From: Tribonema minus
Lineage: Eukaryota > Sar > Xanthophyceae > Tribonematales > Tribonemataceae
Assembly: GCA_017506865.1 (NCBI GenBank)
Contig: JAFCMP010000537.1
Location: 1 to 64,000, forward strand
DNA length: 64,000 nt
Direction: 5' to 3'
Of the stretch, positions 14,501-25,600 are shown one piece after another (within the stretch, counting starts at the first letter, position 1; each line of letters begins with the position of its first letter). Under the pieces are notes generated by a model. The model ran no database searches and had not been told where the DNA came from. It saw nothing but the letters and a program-made list of their open reading frames with translations. The position numbers were made by a program, and so were the translations under genes.

Positions 14501-17500
14501 AAGGACTCACCTCTGGATCGAATGGCTCGTGAGTGTGATTGCGGTTCATGCTGAGCATCACCTTCTTGTCCGCACCCGCTATTGTTACAAACTCCACCTG
14601 AAGAAGCCACAGCACAACAGCATGCATGACAAGGATTCATCAGTGAATCTCAACACACATTTGAGCTTACACATATTGAGGCCTGGAGTCCCTGGCATCA
14701 AAGTGTATATACAGGCATGACCTCTTGCTTCACGTCTACCGGAGTGGTTGCAACGGTGCGGTACAACTTTGCCTGAGCTCGCATCCATCACAGCAGCATA
14801 CTGTGCACGCGACGACTCAACCCTGACACTAACCCCAACCCTAACCCTGACCCTTTCCCTGAAGTGGCCATGACATGAGATTAGCGCCCCAAGTTGATCG
14901 TGTGATGGGCACAGCCAATATCCAATACAAACTACTTCTATATCGTTGCCCTCCTAGTCTCAACCCTGGCCCTAACCAGCAGCGGGCAAGTGCATGGTGA
15001 CATCTTTGAAGACTCATCGCTATTGCACTTCAGCATGTTACGTGGTAAGCGGCAATGTTTAGTGTTGATGTTTACCTGGAACAAGTCGGACATGTCCCGC
15101 ATGAGAAGCTTCACCTGCGCCTCTGCTGTGGTGTTGGTTGGATCTCTCATGTACACTTGTACGCCGAAGTCTATTTCAATGACCTCCAGCAGCTTCTTCA
15201 TCTGATGCACTTTCTTCAGGTATCTGTACGAGCAGCAGCCCAGACGCAAGGCTTTTACTTGAGGTCTGGCCTGAATGTGTTCATGGCTGCTGTATAGGTA
15301 GCGCTTCCTATTGAGCTTCACCGAAGCTCACAAGAGCCATATTTCACAGGGCAGAAATATAGTGCTTGTTGCATCATGTACTGCAGTGTGCACATCGTTC
15401 ATTATCAGTGGCTCACATAGACAACTATAATTTGCGTACTTTTAAGTCACTGTGCGTTAAAACATGCGCTCCCTTTCTGTTGGCATGAGGCTTGCTTTAT
15501 CAGGACATTGAACTTGTGGAAATGAATTCATCAGAGCTACTTAGAATTGGGAGTAGGCTAAACCTTACCCTGAGTAGCGGCCAAGACCAGTCATGCCAAC
15601 CGGCACCGAGGTAAGGCGCTGGCGATGCATTCTTGTGTGCAAACGGTAAACCCCAGGTGCCTGGATGTACTTGCAGTTTAAATTGCTCCAAATCTTCAAC
15701 GGGAAGCCAGAGCATGCTCAAATTACATTGTGGAGCTAACCTTGTTGCACAAACTCAAAGTTTTCGGCAATTTTGGCACAAAATGAAGCCAAAAACCAGG
15801 AACCAGCAGGGGGCATGAGGAGGAGGGGGGTGATGGTCTTGGTGTGCAGTCACACGCGGCGCAGTCTCTGGCTGACATGCAGCAGTCACGTGGCCCAAGG
15901 TGGCACGTGGAGCTTGCAGCTCAGGCGGAGACTGATTGGGGCGTTTTGTGTGGCAACCCATTGCGCGGTTGCGGCTCCCCGTGAGGATGGTTTTCCCCCA
16001 CCACACAGTTGTCAGCTGTCTGTTGCACTTGTGCTGCTGCCTAATAGTGCTCGCGCAAAATCGATTATGTGCGCTTCACATCGCATCCCATCGTCCAGCC
16101 TACAGCTAGTTCGCAGAATAGAGCCTCCCAAACAGCAACAAACCATTGTTTGTCTGCTGTTTGCCTGCCTGAAGGTACAGTAGCACTTCAAGTTCTGCAA
16201 CTACAATGGCTGCAGCAGGACACTAGAATTCTGCACCAGGAACACTATGTGGTAATATGAATAGCATGCAAGAGCAACGCTTGTAATGTGACGTGAAGTG
16301 ATGTTTTACGTCATCTTCCCTGTGTCACATTCAGTGCCCTAACCTCAACCTGAACTTCTAACGCTAACCCTCAGCTATCAACCGCCCATGTGCTGCTCAA
16401 GATGATTGATCAAGTTGAACTGAACGGTCACCCCCAGCAAAGCACGCAAATCATGTGCATGATAGGGTTAGGCTAACCCCAACCCAAACGAATGCTAGCC
16501 TGTGCTGTTAGGGTTAGGGCAGGCGCACCTCAACCCTAGACCAAACCCTAGCCCCTTACCCTATACTGCAAATGTTCGAGGGAGCCCTTGCTCGTCCAAC
16601 GCCTGTGGCTCACACTCAGTCGGCATGCTGGTCAGGCCTTATTTGAGCACATTATTCAGTTGAAGTTTTTAGAAAATTGAGTTGAACTCACGCCTCATGA
16701 ACACCACTCAATCCCTCCGCCGCTTGCTGCTGGTAGCACTGCCTGACAGCCTGGCTGCTTCCTCTCGCCGAGATCACAAATGTAGCCAGCATCAGCACCT
16801 CCACCTGCATGGATACCAGCAGCATGCACTGCGTGAAACGGCTATTTGCATATGCCATCAGTGAGCAGTAACTGTTGCAGCTGAGCTATCAGAGGTCATG
16901 GTAAAAAAGGCCTGAATCGCCTACACGGTTCAAGACTTAGTACATGCATCTTGACCCACGTGTGCACGGTGATCATGGGGATCCAAATGTGAACATGTGC
17001 GCCACACACCCCCGACCGCCCAAGACTACTTGGGGGGGCGCAGATAGGGCATACTAGGGGTACTTTTCTCGCTCTGTATGAGCGTGCACATGATTCGCGT
17101 ACCCCCTTGGGCACTGCCTACTTTCAAACTGTGTCCTGGCAGGAGAGGACAAAGGAAATGAGGCTCAGCAGCCTGGCTGTATAGCAGTTTGCGAAGCTGT
17201 AGGCGACTTGCAATGTGAATGAGAAACATCACTAACGCAAGTCAGTAGGCATCCGTCGGTGCTCCTTGACTGGTACCTGAGGCCAATACTATACTATGTA
17301 CAACAGCAATGAATAATCAAGATAGCAAGTTGTGAGCTAGATCCCCATACATCTTTACCAATCCTGGACTGCAGTGGCATGGCTGCTGTTTAGCTGAGTT
17401 GAAGCACTGACATTTACGTGGTGGAATTCAGCGATTCATCAGGACTCACCATGGCGAAGAAGATATATAACACGGAGCGAGGCCGCAGACGTGGCAAACA

Positions 17501-17872
17501 TTTCCTCAGCAACTGCCGCGGGGACAGTGTGCTGCTTCTGGGACTACTGCCATTGCCGCGCCACGAGAGGTGCCCAGAGCTGTCGTTGATCCCAAAGCTG
17601 CTGTCTGACCACTGGTGCTGCAGTGCTTTGCCATTGTTCAAGAAGCTGCCGGACGCCGTAGGGCTGGGGATGCCCTTATCTCTAGTCCTCCTGGCAGCGA
17701 GTATCGCTGAATAGGGTGTAGGTGGAGGGGTTGCCCCTGTTGGCGATGACATTGCTTTACTTTCGCGCACGTCTGGTTCACTGTCCACGTGGGTGCTGCT
17801 CACAACAGCAGCTGCGCTAGATATCTTGCACGAGCGTCGCGGCTGTGAGGTGGTGTCGCCCTCCTCCTGCAT
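2520..17872 (-). CDS. MCL1: multi-pass membrane protein with two Cache-like sensor modules (telomere-proximal paralogue)
   Basis: Exons, 5' to 3': 17450-17872, 16692-16804, 15076-15223, 14511-14597, 13443-13568, 12813-12865, 12205-12298, 11430-11622, 10631-10794, 9636-9797, 8905-9105, 7947-8156, 7431-7525, a tentative short exon at 6957-6999, then 6589-6751, 5953-5981, 5352-5512, 4781-4844, 4081-4281, 3229-3274 and 2520-2572. Listed junctions have GT/AG ends and matching phase; only the tentative exon is weak. The start is the ATG at 17872. The product is about 930 residues: a hydrophilic N-terminus, a first membrane helix at the exon 1/2 border, a first extracytoplasmic module, two helices (exons 9636-9797 and 8905-9105), a second module, and a last helix (exons 3229-3274 and 2520-2572). 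It aligns with MCL2 along its length, including FDPE, NPPLYRDRE, GKSSATS and ANKM motifs. No kinase, cyclase or other output domain is visible. A sensory role is inferred. The 3' end is unresolved. Confidence 0.72.
4555..4585. repeat. CAG trinucleotide repeat
   Basis: About eight CAG units lie in the MCL1 intron between exons 4781-4844 and 4081-4281. They are intronic, so they do not encode polyglutamine. A looser CAG/CAT block lies in the matching MCL2 intron side at 21850-21915. Confidence 0.9.
9076..9245 (-). repeat. MCL1 exon 11 start and its ghost copy
   Basis: The real acceptor and exon start (9076-9112; codons for APLEAMGRR) recur at about 9208-9243, 132 bases upstream in the sense direction. 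The copy keeps the CTGACAG acceptor and the Met-Gly codons. Confidence 0.82.
10490..10690 (-). repeat. MCL1 exon 9 end and its ghost copy
   Basis: The exon 9 end (codons for PPYVFATQKWHADGE, with the donor at 10630) recurs at about 10495-10553, downstream in the sense direction. The copy keeps the coding order and a donor-like GTCAGT, plus the flanking GAGCATCATCAAGACT. Confidence 0.85.
14350..14425 (+). repeat. Dispersed repeat R3, copy 1 (stem-forming)
   Basis: CTGCCACTG and GCGGCAGTGG arms about 35 bases apart could form a hairpin. A second copy lies at 28694-28770 with the same arms and a related flank. Confidence 0.65.
15775..15960 (-). repeat. Dispersed repeat R1, copy 1
   Basis: In reverse complement this shares GGTTCCTGGTTTTTGGCT, CCAAGACCATC and CCACCTTGGGCCACGT with copies 2 and 3. 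It lies between MCL1 exons 2 and 3. No terminal repeats or target duplications were found. A short non-autonomous mobile element is possible. Confidence 0.7.
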
Positions 17873-19680
17873 GTCTGCAAGTCTTCAACTCGCTGATCGC
17901 AGTCATAGGCGGCGGCGGCGGCTATTGTAACATGAGATGCCGGCCATCACTCATGACCAGGCACGCGCACCAGGCTCGCTGAGACGTCGATACCTATTTA
18001 GGCGGCTGAGGGGACTGATTTGTCTGCAGTCGTGGTGCCACCACAGTGGTACAATCCCGTCTGCTGCGCACAGACTTTTGATTCAGCTATGCGCGCCCAA
18101 CAGGCAGCAGCAACATGTTTGGCCTGGACGGTTTCGACCGTTTCACGAAGAAAGGGGTTTGAAGCAGAGGAGATTGGCTACTTCAAGAATTAAAACATTC
18201 CCTCTGCTTGACGACCCCGCGACTGATGGCCTGCCCCCAACCAGCGCCAGTGTCCATTCTGGAACGGTGCAAAGACAGAGCCACCATAGCTATTGTGTAC
18301 ACATGCGGTCCTGCTGGAATCTGATCAGGCAACTGCAACTGCAGTCCTGATCTCCACAGCCATAGCTAATGACAGCAGCAGCAGTCAATGTGCTTGTCTT
18401 ACGTGCCAGTTTGCTATGTACCTGTGGACTTTGTCACAAAAACATTCCAGGCAAGATTCAGCCTGTAACACTCTCAGGCAGGCTTCAACAGCCTAGTAGG
18501 CTTTTAGGCATGCTTGGTGCATCTACCGCCAGTTCATAGTGGACAAAAGGCGATGCCCTTGGTGGCCAAAATCAGCAAGCAAGCCGACAGCAGAATACAA
18601 CAGTGGAATTGCGTCAAATAACCTCATGCATGGATTGCCATGTGGCGTTGATGATATTTTTCAGTGAATCCAATTACTGCAACAACTTGAACTTGAAGGG
18701 GGCGCTGCACAGTGTGCCGCCGTGCCGTCGCAACATGAAGATTTGAGGCGATCAATCGACAAGCTACTGTAGCATGATGCATGCAATGCATGCTCGCATG
18801 TATGCGTGCCCTTCAAATACATCACAAAATATGCAACGTCACTTCCATACAACTGCCTCTTTGAAGATCCCCCGCCAATCGACACCAACTCTCGCCTTGC
18901 CTCTGCCATCGGTGCTGGTGAAGTAACAGTCAGTAGGGCTGGTAATGATTGTGGCTAGACTACACATGCGACACCAATGCTGTTGCTGCCACATTGCTGC
19001 GTCCCCATGGTGCTGACAGCAGCAGGTTGCCTCTGCTGCTGTTGGTTGCGGGAGCAGCTTAGGGCACGCCGGTCTATTTTATAGGCATCAGAGTTTTAGA
19101 TGTCAAACTCTTTGGCGGTGATGAAACACCGGCACCCTGTACGAACTGGTGGCATCAAGCGGAGCAGGGAGAGCAGCATTCGATTTGGTCAGCAACCTAG
19201 GTGGCATGGTGAGCGTGCAGTCAACAAGGTATGCTTCTACTTCTATGAGCGTTCAGTTGAGCCGCTAGGCTGCACGCAAAACTTAACATCAGCGCTAAAA
19301 CATCACTTAAGTGTGCACCGCCACCAGCAAGCCGCAAGTATGAATGCATGTCATGTTAGGGTTAGGGTTAGGGTTTTATGGTGAGAGTGAGGGTTACCGT
19401 TAAAATTAGCGTGACATTTAGGTTTGCTGCTTCTGACCAGAGTCTACTTGAGGCAGAATACTTGATGAACCTGACAATAATGCTGTCTCTGAGTCTACTT
19501 AAGCCAAGTTACTTGATGAAACCATAGCATGAACAAGCGGCAGGGTCTTGGAAGTAGGCATGTGACAGTACTGACAAGTTCATGCATGGGGAGCAGCCAC
19601 ATGCTTTACTTCACACAGCTGTTCGAATGCAAATGCCATCACTTCGAATGCAACTGCAAGTCAGAGTGACTTCGATGTAC
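17873..19680. other. Spacer between MCL2 and MCL1
   Basis: This should hold the unresolved 3' end of MCL2 and the promoter of MCL1. The last secure MCL2 exon ends at 19681 with a GTACAT donor. A minus-strand frame around 18661-18900 follows a plausible acceptor near 18920, but several frames are possible and none matches the region downstream of MCL1. A short run of GGC triplets lies at about 17908-17920, just upstream of the MCL1 start. Telomere-like TTAGGG units occur at 19355-19376. Confidence 0.45.
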
Positions 19681-22600
19681 CTTGTTGTTGACAATGATGG
19701 CACTGAATGGCTTGTACGCCCGGTAGCACAGCAGCAGAAGCGCGATCATCTTGACGACGCAAAAGGATACAAACACCCACTGCAGACAACGCCAGCGGCA
19801 CAGCGGAAGCAATGTCAGACGCACTCTTGGAGATGAAGTGAATACATACCATTCGAAAGCATTTGGTGGCATGAGGGAGGCATTCACAGACATGTTGGTG
19901 GCATGAGGGACGTGTCAGGCTGGAGGGTTATAGTTAGCATTTGGGTTGGGGCATTGGGAATGAGCTACACCAACGACCATTCGACGCCCTCTACGACCGT
20001 TTCAACCATAGTTTGATTGTTGTGACCTCATTTGGTGTTGATGATCATGCATCATGGATGAGCGGTTGTTTGTGTGCAACTTTAAGTTGTGCCCCTGTGC
20101 TCTTTGAGCTGCTCGCGCTCCTTCAACGCACCGCCGCCGCCTCCGCCGGCGCCATCGCGGCGCGCCCGAGCTCGCCACTTAGGGTTAGGCACCGTGGCAC
20201 GTGAGTGAGTGCGAGGTGCAGCATCATTCGCGACGTACAGTAAATAAGGTGCACCTGTGTAAGTGCCCTTGAGGTCAGAACTCTCCTGGAATTTTATATG
20301 CCTACAAGTACCCCGATTATAAAGTTAACATGTGAAACAGAAGGTTACGAATACTACTGCATACTACCTGTTAAGAATTATTTGTCTTCAACAGGCGAAA
20401 GAAACAGGCATCAATGACCATTGAATGCTCAGCAGCTGCAGGTCACTGCGTTGATTGCGCAGATGCAATCATCTTACTGAAAAGACTTCCCAAGCGTGAC
20501 ATAAATGCGCATATAATAGATGATGATTTGACCACAGCAGCAGCTTAGCCAACACATCATCACCGAACGCTACCTGTACAACATGAAAACATTGATTGCG
20601 TTGCGATTATTGGTGTGGGCGCACAGCGGTGCGCAACAGCCGAGCAGCTGCATTTTCTACTGACATCACAACCACAAAACATCAAGTGTGCTGCAAACCC
20701 CTACTTTAAACCTACCTACTTAAGTGTTACAACACTTCAGGGTTTGGAAAAGCTATGAGAAGTTGCAGGCTCATTCTGATCTTAGCAACCGGTGTTACAT
20801 TGTGCCCGCTATCTCACAAGTAGCTGCAGGCTGGTACATACAAATCTATGCATGCAACTTCAACTTTGAAGTACATTGCTCGACCTTACCTGCCACGCGT
20901 TCGAGGGCGCTATGATAGGCTTCACGTCAGCCCATGGGAGGCCCTGAATGAGGTAGCCCAGACAGTCATGGGCAAGGTCCCCATTCCAGTCAGTCAGTTC
21001 CACCACTGCGCCATAGCTCTCCAAGTAGGTGTTCTTGTTGAGGCACCGGGCTGATATCACGTATGAGGCGTCACCGTACTGGCTGAACTTGAGCTGCGAT
21101 GAGAGTGCAAGTCACACCAAAACAATATCGGCCGTTTCGGTGTCAGCAGCCTTGGGATGAATGCAGAGCGTGCTTATTGGGCATCACGTGCCAATTTGTA
21201 TGTGGCATGCGCATGAAGTATAGAACAACGGCCATATGCACGCCTAAGTGTCAGCAAATTGTGGGCTTGCATGCCAGAGCGCAAAGCATTGATGACCGTG
21301 CTTTTTACTGTGTATCGTAGGTATGTTTTGATAACATTCACGCTGTTACAGTGGGTGCTTCTGCCAATCATGCATCAAACGCTTGTACTGCTTCTGTCGC
21401 CATGGATCTATATAACGCAGAGCAACTACATGATTGTCAAGACAAAAGCAACAGCTCAGCAATAGCAAACAGAACCTGGACGTCAAGGGCAATTCCAGTT
21501 AGGGTTGTTAGGGTTGTGCAGTTAGACTGACCGCAATGACGCAACGCTGCTCAGCTCGTCTGTTGGTTGCCATACGCATTTGTGCGCGCAGCGCAGTAGC
21601 ATGCCAGAACACAGTGTCAGCTATCGACCTCCAATTACAAGCATGCCTTACCCGACTTGTACCTAAAGTAAGGTAGTACAGCACAGTGCTGACCCAGATC
21701 CTAACCCCAGCCCTAACCTCAAGCCTGATTCAACTCTGAACATCTAGTTGACCATACGGCTTGTGCCTCACCCGGGTTGTCACCGCTGCATGGTCATCCG
21801 TGAGCCATCGCGCACTCAGCCGCAGCTTGTCCAGCCTGACATTACACAATAACCATCATCAGCAGCAGCAACATCATCATCATCAGCATCAGCAGCGGCA
21901 GCAATAGCAGCAGCAACATGGCAGTCGATCAGCGTGAACAGTGCCAGCTCAGGATGTTAACACAGACCACACCTCTCAAGGGGTGGCCGCTTGATACATG
22001 TCATGACAACCTATCAACCGCACTTGTGGCATGTTGCAGCATTGAAGTTGAAGCTCTCATCAGTTTGTTGTTGGACTTGCAGCATCAGAGTTGAAGTTCT
22101 CACCAGTTTGTTGACGGCAGCTCCACGTCAACGTCGAAAGCACCCTCGGCGTTGCGCATAATGCCTGCTGCTAGCTGGTACGCTCCATCAGAATTGTAGT
22201 AGTAGATTGCTGTGTAACCATGCGATGCCATCTTGTTGGCTCGCTCTACAATGCGTGTCTTCCCCTATTGCACAGCGATCAAGGTAGGGCACTGGTTAGC
22301 GTTGTTGCACAAGCATGACACTTTCGTGAAAACAGTTGGCAATATGTAGGTATTTGGGATAGGTTAGAAGTACAAGTAGGGTCAGGATGTGGTATGGTGC
22401 TCATACGTGCCGAGTAGCCACAGCATGCCACTACTTGTTGTGCTGCACTGCATAAATATCGTCAGGGCTGGACCCTTGCATGCAGCGCAAGCTACAAGTT
22501 CACCAATAGATTGATAATGATCTGCTGCTTTGGTCACAAATCTCTGGTCATGACCTCTTCGTAACTCAATGACGCATGCAAAGTGAACCGGTACGCACTG

Positions 22601-25600
22601 ATACTGTGCTGCTCTCTGAGCCTTCAAAGCGGCGGCAACTGTATCAAGAGCAACATTAGCAGCCCGTAGCGCAGTGGCAAGCCGGCAAAGATGTGACAGT
22701 CAGCCTTAATCCTACCTACCTACCTCTAAGTGCAATCAATCACACGCTGCTGCTCTGACCAGCAAAGTTTCTTGCTGCGTGTTGGTGTATTCTCAACCTT
22801 GATGAGGGATAGAATAGAGTCAGAACTACAATACGACCATCTAGTAGAAAGGTTCGGGCCAATATCAGCCATATGTAAGCATCTGCTGGCGCAAGCGTCT
22901 CTGGCTCACAGATGATCCCAACGTAGTCCGTAGAACCCTTTTTGCCAGGATTGAGCATTTACTGCTCGCGACAATACATACTTGTACTGCTTATCAGACC
23001 AATCACCTACCTACTGGTGCTGTCTGTCAGGTGGTCCCCGTTAGAACTTCATTCATCAGTATGTGCGACACATTTAGTCTGTGAATACAGGAGCTGCAAT
23101 GCGAGCCACTCACATTGACTATGTCGCCGATAATCAGCGCTCCTGCAACAACACGCAAATGACAGGCACGCAGTGCAGTGGAAGTGTTGTCAGCTGCAGA
23201 CGATTCGTACTGCTGCGCACAACTCCAGCTTCAGTGAAGCGGTGTGCATGCCTGTAGGCTCTTTGAGTTACATAGTGCAATCCCCTCAGAGCACCGCAGC
23301 ATGCTATTGTGCCCACTGCAGATTTGAATGCGGAAATCGGGCGGGTGGACTTCAAACAGTTTGATTATGCTCATCTCAGCCATGTTGACACGCAAGCCAT
23401 CTCTGACGTGCCACCGTCATGCATGTGCACGCTGCACACAGGCAAAGGGCTTTGGAATTAAGCGTAGAGTGCCAGACGTCGATGGAATAGGGTTAGCGTC
23501 AACTCTGCCCCTAACCCTAAGCCCAACCAGCTAACCCTAACCCTAAGCTGCGAGGCGCACAGACGAGCAGCAGGCAGCTGATAACTGACAGTGCGCTGCG
23601 TGTGACCTGCACGCCAAGACCATCACCTGCACCATCCTCTGTGTCCTGGTTCTTGGTTTTTGGCTCCGTTTTGTGCCCGATCACCTGATGGTGGCCCCAG
23701 CAAGGTCAGGGTTCGGGTTCGGGTTGGGGTTAGCTACCCCTATTCCTAACCCTAACCCCAACTCTAACGCTACCCCTATCCCTAACCCTAACCCTAACCC
23801 TAACCCTAATTCTTTCACGCGATGGTCACCTGACGGTGGCCCCAGCGAGTCTGGTCCGTCAATCCACATGGGGCATGACATCCAGCGCACTAGCACCTCT
23901 GATGAAGGATCGATGTCGATGTTGTTGGGGTGCAGCTTGCTGTCTGCGGTAGTGTTGAAGTAGTGGTCGTCCCACGTCTGGACCTTGAAGTTCCGGATGT
24001 CAGACACCTTTTGCAGGGAGCTGGGGGAGGGTGGATAGAGCAATAGTGCTGAGCATCAGCAACTGTTGAGCATCATCAAGCCAGGCTTCTTGCACACAAA
24101 CCGACCAGGCCTGCTTCACTGCCTTGCAGAGCAGATGAGCAAAAATCTTCAATGAAGCACTTACCAGCCAAGTTGGCAGTGTGGTGTAGCAAGCACTTTG
24201 ATGAGGCTTTGTGTGAAGTGGTGCTCGCTCGCCACAGATTAGAGTGTTGTGGCGTCTGTGGGCTGCAGCAAATTACTGCATTCCAGCTCAAAACATGAGT
24301 CACTCTGACGCATCATCAAACTGACATGCAAGCACTGGAATCATTGACATCGTGGCACACATTACCATCTGGCACTGCAGCAAGTGTACATAGAAGTAGC
24401 AAATAAACAGTGCCGAAACCTGTTTGTGCTGGTAACCAGAGCCTGCTGCAGCATCGGGTGCTCACTTAGGGTTAGGGTTTAGGGTTACCTGCGCATGTAC
24501 TTGAGCCCACTGGAGAGTGTCGCGTTCACAATGCCCACAGGATCGAAGTTTGTCCTCCCCTCCATGTCCCTGTTGTTGGGTGCCACCAGCAGCTTGCCAT
24601 CGCCGTCAAACATGAGCGCAAACTCAACCCAGAGGCTGGCTTCAAGGTGCTCAAGACGCCCATGGGCAAACTCGAAGCGCACCGTGTCAGAGGTGTCATT
24701 GAGCAAGCCTAGCAGGCCCGAGCCCCACTGCATCGTGGCCATGATTCGAGACGCTTGGTCCATGCCCTGGCGGTACGCCAGCATGCCGGTGCCGGGCTAG
24801 TTAAGATGTTCAGGGGACGATAAGGCAGGGCCGATCAGATGTGATGATGGCCTACGGGTGGGGCTGAGATTAGGACCAGGATTAGGGCGACGTGCCATCA
24901 TCAGTGCTCAACTTCAATAAATGCATGATTGACCATACAGTGCAAACCAACGCAAATGAGATCAAAACTGACGTGTTAAGACGCAGCATGAGCACTACCA
25001 CAGGCAATGAGGCAGGCTCTGCAGGTGGCATGTGCTGAATGGAGCAGATCTGCACACTCAATTGTGTCGAAAGCGTCAGGCCAACGTGGGTGGTAGACAA
25101 CGGAATGCATAAGCTATTGCGCTGAAGTATCAAAGCAGCATTTATAACCCTAATGTTGACCCTAACCCTAGCCCAAACCGGGGAAACTAAGTACATCACA
25201 AGGCCCACTACACATGCAGAGAGGGGTGATCGGACAAGCACTGATGATGTGTGGTCTGTGCCACTCACAAGGGGCCCCTTACCTCCACCGAGCTCCGCGC
25301 GCTGACCATCCTGTTGAGATTGCGCGCATTGGCGTTGCGCATGTCAAACCCTATGAGAACACTGAAGATGGCCACAGCTGCTATCCCCAGGCCCAGCTGG
25401 CGCCTGTTGGTGAGGCTCTTGAGGAAGTTGATGTCGACTCGCTGGCCTGCTCGTATGCGCCGACCCATTGCCTCCAACGGCGCCTGCAATGCGGTGGCCA
25501 ATCGAGAGCCATGGGCAGATAGTAAGCTATGAAGACTCTGCGGACAGCAGTGGGGGCCATGAGGGTGAAACTCGGGCATGATCAGAGTTGTTCCAATCGT

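Noticed and set aside
15500-15721. MCL1 exon candidate near 15.6 kb (frame with DLEQFKLQVHPG)
   Set aside because: Exon 16692-16804 joins in phase to 15076-15223, and no MCL2 exon corresponds to it.
18661-18909. Frame of 82 codons as the MCL2 last exon
   Set aside because: Several frames fit the acceptor and none resembles the region downstream of MCL1; left unresolved.
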